A DNA stretch of 64,000 nt. Origin: Gordionus sp. m RMFG-2023. Its lineage: Eukaryota; Nematomorpha; Gordioida; Chordodea; Parachordodidae. Of this stretch, positions 59,201 to 64,000 are shown in pieces; within the stretch, counting starts at the first letter, position 1, and every line of letters begins with the position of its first letter. Made by a program: the position numbers and the translations under genes. The notes beneath the pieces are model-generated. The model was given only the letters and a program-made list of their open reading frames with translations, did no database searches and had not been told where the DNA came from. The stretch spans positions 13,617,561 through 13,681,560 of the forward strand of contig NC_088775.1 in assembly GCF_954871325.1 (NCBI RefSeq), read 5' to 3'.

Positions 59201-62112
59201 AATTTTTCCCTTCAATTTGTGTGGGATTCTTTTGTCAAAGAGCACTCCAGATAAAGATCTCCACTTTAACCAACCTTGATTAATTTCCATATAAATTGTT
59301 TAATACTTAAAATTTAACGATAAAAATGGTCTGAAATTTAGTGTAGTTACTAGTGTTGTTAAAAAGCCCTATTTTGGTCGATTTTAAAAAAGGGCCCGAT
59401 TAGGATTTTGTCCAAAATAATATTATGTAAGCCTCGAGATTTCGCTCATATGGGGCAAATAGACATAGTCCTCTATTTGTCATACCTCAAAGTTCATTAT
59501 TATTTTGGCTAAAACTTAATCAGGCCGTTTATAAAAATAAACCAAAATAGGCCTTTTTGACAACATTACTATAGTTACTCTATATATGCTGACTGGTCAA
59601 ATCAGGTTTTCCAAATTTAAAAATCGCCCTTTCAAAATTCTTATCAACTTTAAACCATAGAAAACGAAGAGATGCTTCAGATCAGAATTACTGCTTTATT
59701 ATGCGAATTTGAGTTAAAGAGCAAATTGAATATTCCCGAGTGCGAAAACACGTTCAATCAAATTATGGATCTTCTAAAGGATGCCAAACTTTACGACATC
59801 GAATTCATGGAACTCTTATTTTGTAAAAAAAATCGTTGCTTTTCATCTAAGGCTATGACCTAAATATTTTTTGAAAAAACCCTCAAAATTTATAAACTTT
59901 CGTAGCTTTATAAAGTTATGAAACATGTCCAAAATCTTCGATCAAAACATTTTGAAATTTATTATTTTTATACTTTCCATTTAATTTAAATCAGAGACCT
60001 GCAGGTCCGGCCTAGCTCTAAGCCCGGAATTTTAATTTTTTTAAATATACCCAGGCCGGGCAATTTTTCTTTAAATACCCAGAGGACGGGCCTAAAAATT
60101 TTTTAAAAAAATATCCGAAGTGGGCAGGGTTTTATCTTTAAAACCGAATATTTTAAATCGTCATTATTAGCTATAAAAATTTTGAAAAACTTAATATAAA
60201 AACCCGAGCCGAAAAATTTTTTTAAAAAAAAAATCCGGGCCGGCCATGCAAAAGATACTTCTGCAGCTCTGATTTAAATATTTCCAATTTTTGATTAATA
60301 TAACTGTTTTTCTTATTATAATTTAGAAAATATAAATTAATATTGCATACTTTTTTTTCTTAAAAATTTCACAACTTTTCAAGTTAAAATTTATTAAATA
60401 TATGACTTATTTTATTTAAAAACGATTATTATTTATAATGTAAGATACCATATAATAAGCTATATAAAAATAAAATATAATCTTAAAAAAATAAAAAGAA
60501 TATTTTTAAAACAAAATTAATAAAAATTTTATATAATAAAAATCATTAAAGCTATACGAAAGTTTAATAATTATATTTTGAATATTTAGGTCAACAGCCT
60601 AATAAAAATGGATAACCTGATTATTTTTTTAGAAAGTGGTATACTAAGAATGATTTTTTGATAGACTGCTCAAATGAATAAATGAACTTATTAGGTAAGG
60701 TGGTATATGTCAAAGAAATAAAATTTGTTCAATTAAGGTTAAAGGCCATTCAACGCTATAGTCGTTTTAGGCCCATATTATGTAATAAACTTAAATGATG
60801 CAATCTTATTAATTATATAACTGACTGAAAATTGAAAAAATCCCCCTGATTGTGAAGTCATTTATATTATCATATTTTACCGGTTGTGTCAAAAAGTCCA
60901 GAAGTATTTAGATAAACTTAAATTTGTTTTTTGTTCTGATTAACTTAACACCCTTGCCTTTCTATAACGATACCACTAATTAAGACTAGTTAATATTAAT
61001 ATGTATCGGTTCATAATGTTAAAATAAAAGTAAATATTATTTTTTTATAATCGCTTCTCGAAAAGCTTTAATCCTTCATTATCATCCATTCGCTCAAACA
61101 ATGTTAGTTGAATGCTTTAATCAGGCAATAATCACTATCAAAAGAACAAAACCACTGGATTATCAAAAAATAATGTAAGTGAACTTGTTATAATATAATA
61201 TATTATATGATATGTTAAACATTAAAAAATAAATAATGACAAACGAATATAAGAAAATATATCTTTAAACTATGATCTCTTTGGTTATTAAATATTAATA
61301 AAATCATAAAATTCAAAAAAAAATAGAGATTTCCTAATTATAAATAATAATGAAACTGAATTATATATTAATTAATATTTATTCACTTCAAATATTTCTC
61401 CAGCGACTTTTATTCCAAGATCATATATTGCAACTTCCAACATCTAAATATCACCTCCCACACTGTTTATAAGGATGACAAAAAGAAATTGTTCGAGTAT
61501 TACGAAGAAGTTTTAAATATTCTGGAACATAATAATATCCGCAAATCAGCTGAAAATTTGTACGCGGATTGCGATGCTACTTATGATAAAGATGAATTGA
61601 TTATGAGCAACCCATCTGGACAAAAATTAAATAAAGAAATAAACAATCTCGTTGATAATGAAATAGAAGTATTGCGTTGGCTTATGACTAAGGCTTGGAA
61701 TTTAGGTATCAATTACGCCAATTTATCGAGATCATGCAAGGGCTGTTTAATCTGGCAGGACGGAGATGAAAAAGAAATCACAGTGGAACAAGATAAACAA
61801 TCAAAATTGAACGACAAGAAGGAAATGGATAATTTAGCCATTAAATGGTGTAGTATGGCACTGCTATTTTTACCTTATGTGACCATAGTGGAATCTCAAA
61901 ATGATGAAACGAAAATGATGGTAAGTATTGTTGACCATAAGTGGAAAAATCTTGGCGATAAAATAATTGACGAAGATCGGGAAGAAATGATCGGGTTCGA
62001 TGAAGATAAATTTATGCGCAGTGATAATTTAAGCAAGTTAGGGTCGTGTTATGAGTATGACATTAGACAACATATGTTGCGAGGATTTGAGATGTTAAAG
62101 AGTCAATTATAA
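38069..62112 (+). CDS. TEX11: TEX11/SPO22/ZIP4 meiotic protein, 17 exons, first exon missing
   Basis: Meiosis-specific TPR-like scaffold. In yeast (Zip4/Spo22), plants and mammals (TEX11) it acts on meiotic chromosomes to link synapsis with crossover formation. The 17 exons listed below join without a stop or phase clash into 1,099 codons; mammalian TEX11 is about 940. Family signatures appear in the right order: [42 protein letters not shown] then [25 protein letters not shown] and [11 protein letters not shown]. The first codon is split, so a 5' exon is missing. A candidate is 36717-36741 (ATG, eight codons, fitting phase), but this is only a guess. At least eight mobile elements sit in its introns and none in an exon. 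Confidence 0.92.
38680..38893. mobile_element. hAT-type MITE, 214 bp
   Basis: Ends TAGTAGGATCCGATCCGACA and TGTCAGATCGGATCCTACTA form an inverted repeat that is nearly perfect over 20 bp. Flanks TGGATTCA and TGAATTCA are an 8-bp duplication with one mismatch. Sits in the TEX11 intron 38245-40742. No ORF. Confidence 0.9.
39468..40554 (+). mobile_element. hAT copy with GAACGCGTTC ends, 1.09 kb
   Basis: Flanked by ATTTGTAC on both sides, a perfect 8-bp duplication. Ends TAGTGTGAACGCGTTCG and GTTTACAGCACTA, with strings of GAACGCGTTC-type words inside each end. Carries a C-terminal hAT fragment. A sister family to the GTAACG elements. Confidence 0.92.
40022..40264 (+). pseudogene. hAT transposase, dimerisation domain fragment
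   Basis: An 80-codon open piece: [14 protein letters not shown], then [20 protein letters not shown] and [15 protein letters not shown]. This is the C-terminal hAT dimerisation domain (SSA-x-x-E-R-x-F-S-x-A-G ... L-x-x-E-x-L-x-x-L-K); the usual R of E-R is changed. Upstream catalytic parts are missing, so this is a deletion derivative. Confidence 0.9.
40743..40773 (+). CDS. TEX11: TEX11 micro-exon
   Basis: 31 bp between TTTTTTTATAG and a donor AAAG/GTAAAT, encoding [10 protein letters not shown] plus one base. It fits the conserved M-x-x-N-L-W-type helix of the family. Its first codon is ATG, but the acceptor in front shows it is internal. Confidence 0.72.
40823..40872 (+). CDS. TEX11: TEX11 short exon
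   Basis: 50 bp after a 49-bp intron, the shortest in the gene. Encodes [16 protein letters not shown], corresponding to the family's R-x-K-V-R helix. Phase 1 in, phase 0 out; donor AAG/GTTATT. Confidence 0.75.
41236..41361 (+). CDS. TEX11: TEX11 exon, 42 codons
   Basis: Clean 42-codon exon between TTTTTTTTAG and ATA/GTAAGT, phase 0 to 0. Reads [20 protein letters not shown], then [14 protein letters not shown]. It has no in-frame start of its own. Matches the first TPR-like repeat of the SPO22 domain. Confidence 0.82.
41490..41618. mobile_element. TAGTGTTGTTAAC MITE, 129 bp
   Basis: Ends TAGTGTTGTTAACG and TTAACAACACAA. Flanks TATTTTAC and TATTTTGC are an 8-bp duplication with one mismatch. 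In the TEX11 intron after 41361. Confidence 0.75.
42318..42580 (+). repeat. Repeat, inverted copy of 9040-9290
   Basis: Contains GCTAAAAAGATTTTAAACAT and TTCAGGTCTAAAATAGGCC. Matches the reverse complement of 9040-9290. Non-coding. Confidence 0.5.
43087..44261 (+). mobile_element. hAT copy of the GTAACG family, decayed
   Basis: Ends TAGTACTGTAAAGTAACG and GATTTACATCATTA. Flanks GTAAAAGT and GTAGAAGT are an 8-bp duplication with one mismatch. The inside (about 43745-43990) holds a worn C-terminal hAT fragment with several stops. Same family as 25703-28964 and 30181-31348; it lies in a TEX11 intron. Confidence 0.85.
44270..47596. other. TEX11 intron remainder, no further exon seen
   Basis: Contains poly-C and poly-G runs (44412, 45118, 45151, 47141), GGTTC-type repeat segments near 45715-45850 and 46680-46800 that may be two ends of one older element, and a nested MITE at 46408-46594. 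The frame at 45080-45277 is a by-product of the G runs. Confidence 0.45.
46408..46594. mobile_element. TAGTGTTGTTAAACGG-family MITE, 187 bp
   Basis: Ends TAGTGTTGTTAAACGGCTCG and GAGCCGTTTAACAACACTA are nearly perfect inverted repeats. Flanks CTGAAACT and GTGTAACT are a worn 8-bp duplication. Cleanest copy of this family. The 60-codon frame over it is spurious. Confidence 0.88.
47597..47824 (+). CDS. TEX11: TEX11 exon, second TPR-like region
   Basis: Acceptor CCATAG, donor AACAGG/GTACAC, phase 0 to 0. Starts [14 protein letters not shown] and ends [20 protein letters not shown]; both ends fit the family. The middle (about 47640-47743) is AT-driven and rich in Y, I and F, so it may instead be a small in-frame intron ending TTTAAG at 47743. 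The 6.2 kb intron upstream holds a hAT copy and MITEs. Confidence 0.68.
48763..48945 (+). CDS. TEX11: TEX11 exon with YNFAVDMYN motif
   Basis: 61 codons, phase 0 to 0. The acceptor TTTTCCTTACAG is preceded by a run of about 13 C that serves as pyrimidine tract. The family motif [19 protein letters not shown], then W-A-K-I-S-Y-G-L, is the best conserved TPR of the SPO22 domain. Donor AAA/GTTATT. Confidence 0.9.
49777..49891 (+). CDS. TEX11: TEX11 exon with [12 protein letters not shown] motif
   Basis: 38 codons plus one base between CATTATTTTAG and ATCG/GTTTTA. Reads [20 protein letters not shown], then [11 protein letters not shown]. This corresponds to the K-V-L-R-L-L-A-x-x-Y-L-D-W block of TEX11. 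Confidence 0.9.
50203..50571 (+). CDS. TEX11: TEX11 exon, central TPR region
   Basis: Start fixed by phase; an acceptor three bases later (50206) is equally possible. Reads [14 protein letters not shown], an asparagine/aspartate-rich insert, then [20 protein letters not shown] and [18 protein letters not shown]. Two tempting internal donors (GTAAAA near 50235, GTAAGT near 50406) are read through, because the downstream residues match the family. Donor TTAG/GTTTAT. Confidence 0.88.
51238..51430. mobile_element. TAGTGTTG-family MITE, worn
   Basis: Left end TAGTGTTGCTATGTTAAACG, with family core GCTTAGAGATTTTGCTCGTAG and GTTTGGACATCTA. The right end is eroded. In the TEX11 intron just before exon 51498-51583, about 70 bp from its acceptor. 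Confidence 0.65.
51498..51583 (+). CDS. TEX11: TEX11 exon with IWNQAS motif
   Basis: 86 bp between AATTTTAG and GAA/GTATTA. Phase 1 in joins GAA across the junction; phase 0 out. Contains [11 protein letters not shown], the counterpart of the family's L-W-x-Q-A-A-x-x-F-E helix, which identifies this otherwise unremarkable exon. Confidence 0.85.
52071..53009 (-). mobile_element. DNA element with CCCCCGGAAAAAA ends
   Basis: Left end holds serial CCGGAAAAAACCCC words (52077-52138); the right end holds the complementary GGGGGTTTTTT words (52949-53007), forming inverted ends of about 70 bp. The minus-strand interior matches 4600-4810 and keeps a patch reading [13 protein letters not shown], so it derives from a coding element, now broken. 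Family unrecognised, no sure target duplication. Sits in a TEX11 intron. Confidence 0.65.
53293..53481. mobile_element. TAGTGTTGTTAAACGG-family MITE, 189 bp
   Basis: Ends TAAGTATTGTTTAAACAACTC and GAGTCGTTTAACATCACTA, with the family core (GCAAGCCTAGAGATT). Flanks AGCATAAC and AACATAAT are only loosely alike. In a TEX11 intron. Confidence 0.78.
53928..54200 (+). CDS. TEX11: TEX11 exon, 91 codons
   Basis: Acceptor AAATTAAG, donor GAG/GTATAT, phase 0 to 0. Reads [14 protein letters not shown], then [20 protein letters not shown] and CGITQLAFE. The last part pairs with the following exon to give the family helix ending in A-x-x-F/A-x-E. Confidence 0.85.
54612..54905 (-). pseudogene. hAT transposase, C-terminal domain
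   Basis: 97 codons. Near its start it has [20 protein letters not shown], a remnant of an upstream hAT motif. It ends with [20 protein letters not shown], then S-D-R-R-S-R-L, the well-kept dimerisation domain including the E-R-L-F motif. No stops inside this piece. Confidence 0.9.
55038..55605 (-). pseudogene. hAT transposase, N-terminal region and BED-like finger
   Basis: From a Met near 55605 an acidic leader ([15 protein letters not shown]) is followed, in another frame, by FICLKCKKK, the CxxC of a BED-type zinc finger near 55450-55400. The 109-codon piece 55038-55367 carries [20 protein letters not shown], then [11 protein letters not shown], a typical hAT start. Frame changes show it is broken. 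Confidence 0.8.
56280..56377 (+). CDS. TEX11: TEX11 exon with CLIRL motif
   Basis: 98 bp, phase 0 in and phase 2 out. Reads [16 protein letters not shown], then [10 protein letters not shown]; the conserved K-C-L-x-R-L box is split by the intron. The acceptor is TGAATTTAG and the donor AAG/GTTATT. Confidence 0.9.
56557..56750 (+). CDS. TEX11: TEX11 exon ending ADWFST
   Basis: Begins after TTTAAAAG with one base that completes an Arg codon, and ends ATAT/GTGAGA. Reads [19 protein letters not shown], then [11 protein letters not shown]. The family motif N-E-A-x-W-F-R-K-x-A-W-N-L-A is interrupted exactly here; the rest lies in the next exon. Confidence 0.92.
57591..57661 (+). CDS. TEX11: TEX11 exon starting WNLA
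   Basis: 71 bp between ATAATATAG and AAA/GTATTA. Reads [18 protein letters not shown], then EYSFK, completing the WF...WNLA motif of TEX11 at the expected spacing. Confidence 0.92.
57872..58193 (+). CDS. TEX11: TEX11 exon, 107 codons
   Basis: The acceptor ATCAAAG is weak but gives the exact family spacing ([11 protein letters not shown]). The ATG at 57857 is intronic in this model. An internal GTAAGG at about 57925 is read through. A serine/acidic insert ([18 protein letters not shown]) lengthens the protein here. Donor AGAG/GTAAAC. Confidence 0.85.
58385..58560. repeat. MITE fragment related to 9677-9870
   Basis: Contains GATTGGCGATTCACTAATAA, GTATTCATAAATAGG and TTTCATTTAATCGGC, like the 9677 element. 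The right end is worn. In the TEX11 intron 58194-59660. Confidence 0.5.
58720..59310 (-). mobile_element. LINE 3' fragment (RTE-like)
   Basis: Minus strand. Contains [36 protein letters not shown], then [20 protein letters not shown] and [12 protein letters not shown], the C-terminal end of a non-LTR retrotransposon reverse transcriptase as seen in RTE/BovB-like and related arthropod LINEs. A stop (TGA at 59107-59105, likely from CGA) splits the frame between TMEM and MLRMI. 5'-truncated, as usual for LINEs. In a TEX11 intron. Confidence 0.88.
59351..59571. mobile_element. TAGTGTTGTTAAA-family MITE, 221 bp
   Basis: Left end TAGTGTTGTTAAAAAGCCC, right end GGCCTTTTTGACAACATTACT. Flanks GTAGTTAC and ATAGTTAC (8 bp, one mismatch if the end is set at 59570). 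Lies about 90 bp before the acceptor of TEX11 exon 59661. Confidence 0.75.
59661..59822 (+). CDS. TEX11: TEX11 exon with [10 protein letters not shown] motif
   Basis: Acceptor ACCATAG, donor TTTT/GTAAAA, phase 1 to 1. Reads [20 protein letters not shown], then [10 protein letters not shown]. Matches the L-L-x-Y-E-F-E-x-R-A-K-L-N-D block of TEX11. Confidence 0.92.
59992..60271. mobile_element. GC-cored hAT-type MITE, 280 bp
   Basis: Flanked by ATTTAAAT on both sides, a perfect 8-bp duplication. Ends CAGAGACCTGCAGG and CTGCAGCTCTG. Inside are GGCCGGGC and GGGCCGGCC runs. In the TEX11 intron 59823-61065. Confidence 0.88.
61066..61174 (+). CDS. TEX11: TEX11 exon, HYHPFAQ region
   Basis: 109 bp between TTCTCGAAAAG and AAT/GTAAGT. 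Reads [20 protein letters not shown], then TKPLDYQKI. Corresponds to the H-Y-P-x-x-A-x-x-A-L-K-x-A-L region. Confidence 0.9.
61404..62112 (+). CDS. TEX11: TEX11 last exon with C-terminal WCSMALLFL
   Basis: 236 codons including the stop, after acceptor ATTTCTCCAG. Holds [13 protein letters not shown], then [19 protein letters not shown] and [15 protein letters not shown], the most recognisable C-terminal signature of TEX11/SPO22. A lysine/aspartate-rich insert separates the last two. A strong donor-like ATG/GTAAGT at about 61921 could splice off the final 64 codons in some transcripts; the frame stays open to the TAA at 62112. Confidence 0.92.
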
Positions 62113-64000
62113 AATTTTTAAATTACATGACATACATAATGTATCTCAATATTTTGAGTTTTTTTTTAGGTTGTAACTATTACAAATCTTATTTTTTTTT
62201 ACAACAAATGGTATATTTCGAAATTTTGATATCTATTTATTATAAATAAATGAACATTCCAATCAAAGTAATGAAACATCTTTTAAAAATTAAAAACATA
62301 ATATATATGAAACAATGTTCTTCTTGAAAAAGTGTTTTTTATTTTAATTAATGCAATCAAATAAAATTTCGAATATATTAAAAATATAATTCTTAAACTT
62401 TCGAACTTTAACAAAAAAAAAGTTTTTTTTTAATTTTGTAAATTTTTAAAACCGATTTAAGACGCAGCCCGAAATAAGCGATAACTATTTTGGGCAGGAA
62501 TTTTTAAAACAGGGACGAATTTGAAAAAGAGGGTATGAAAAATGTTAATAACCGACTTGCGTAAATATTGATAAGCTGGACAAAATATTAATAAAAAATA
62601 AAATCATTAAAAATATATGTTGGGTGCGAATTATTGGAGGTGTGCATTATCGAATTTTAAGTACTACCACCACCTAGATGATGAAAAAAAAATTTGGTCA
62701 AGACAAAATAAAATTTAAAATCACTAGAAGACATGATATTTTGCACCCGCCTTATTTACATGGTTTAAATATGTTATTGCTTTTGCAAATTCATCAGGAA
62801 TTAGGCTATAGCATTAGAATTTAGACCCTCAAAAATACGAATAAAATTATTACATTATATACGTTTGAAAAGAATATTTATTCCTACGAATTCAATATTT
62901 TTATTGGTATTCATACGAATAATTCAACAATTAATTGATACTTTTATTATTCGATTCGTCATACTCGGTAAAATTAATTTTTAATTGTCAGTGGAAAAAA
63001 AATGAAAGGAAAATGTCGAATGCTTTCAAATATATTTACGAATAATTTCAAATATTTATGCATAATTTGGAATATTCACTAATAATTTTAAAAATTTTTG
63101 AATAATTTTTAAATCTTTTTAAATACGATTAATTATGAATAATAAGAGATATGGAACTACCGGAGAATAATTTTTTTTGTTATTCGTATTCGATTCGAAT
63201 TTAATAGTAAATTTTTTTTATAATTCTTCATAAAATACGAAACGAATATCGAATAATTGGTTTTGGGATAGAGGGAGGCAAGGCAATATTTTCCGCTTTG
63301 AATTTGATATTCATAGGCACTTACTAATTATAAAAAGATTCTTGCCTTATATTTTAGTTCTACGAGCTGATCTAGCAAATTTTTTCCTATTTTAAACTGT
63401 AAATTGAAATTTCAATGTGGCTCTTAGATGGGCCCAGTCTTTAATATAATCGGGGGGAGGGAGTAGTTTGACTTAATTCTAAATTACGTTATTTTTCTAT
63501 GTAGACGCTGGGTATGGACACTTGTATTTATAGAATTCTGCATTGATAGATTATAATAGAGTATGGAACTGATCAAGGCATGTTAACAGTTTTTTATATT
63601 CAAACTAAAAAATGTTTCTCATGCAAGTTTATTTTTAATAAATAAATATTAAATCCAAATTATATATTTAAACTTTATCTTAAATTTGATTACAGTTTAT
63701 AAAGATTAATTAAGATACTTTTTTAGGTATATACATATCCTATACCAGGACCTAGCCACAATTAAATTCAAATCTGACAAATAACAATGTATCAGAAAAT
63801 CCATATTGACACTTACAGTGTTTTAAGAATAAAACATATGATGTTAAATATATATTATGAAAGAAGAGACTTTAATAGATTACAAGTAAAATATTTTTTA
63901 ATTTATAGGTTTGGATTGAATTAACTTAATTTTAATTAACATTTTGCTTAGCGATTTTGCATACAAGCTGCAATGTTTTGATGCACTATAATAATTCGTT
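62113..64000. other. 3' flank of TEX11, no gene seen
   Basis: AT-rich. Possible AATAAA-type signals (ATAAATAAATGAAC near 62240) follow the stop within about 130 bp, but many such words occur by chance. The stretch 62870-63260 is an ATTCG-rich repeat related to 7425-7645 and ends TAAAATACGAAACGAATATC. No ORF, RNA gene or clear transposon end. Confidence 0.5.

Overview
The window is AT-rich nuclear DNA from an animal, probably an invertebrate; the species cannot be named from sequence alone. The signs are a claudin/stargazin-like membrane protein exon pair, a meiotic TEX11/SPO22 gene cut into many small exons by GT-AG introns of 49 bp to more than 6 kb, an RTE-like LINE tail, and dense hAT, piggyBac and MITE insertions. 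Most long open frames are accidents of transposon ends or fragments of transposases. The real coding sequence is mostly in exons too short to stand out as ORFs.

Layout. (1) 471-17422, minus strand: two exons of a claudin-superfamily protein, separated by an intron of about 16.5 kb that holds MITEs, a 2.65 kb foldback-like inverted repeat (10371-13020) and an internally deleted piggyBac (14992-16763). The gene runs off the left edge. (2) 17423-38068: intergenic, transposon-filled. It holds two related hAT copies (25703-28964 and 30181-31348), a 552-bp TIR element (22385-22936), a 47-bp minisatellite (32459-32692), and a 2.06 kb TIR element (34549-36608) that carries an apparently intact six-exon MADF-domain gene and no recognisable transposase. 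(3) 38069-62112, plus strand: 17 exons that join in frame into a C-terminally complete TEX11/SPO22/ZIP4 protein of about 1,099 codons, lacking only its first exon. Every intron phase matches. Its introns carry at least eight separate insertions: hAT copies with 8-bp target duplications, MITEs and a LINE tail. (4) 62113-64000: no gene seen, only an AT-rich repeat.

The two host genes diverge, with 3' ends pointing outward, and nothing suggests they act together: one is a four-pass membrane protein type, the other a TPR-like scaffold for meiotic crossing over. The transposons share a style: TAG/CAG...CTA/CTG ends and 8-bp duplications (hAT type), with many non-autonomous derivatives. The most unusual item is the MADF-gene-bearing element at 34549-36608. 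Family names come from remembered protein patterns; no database search was run.
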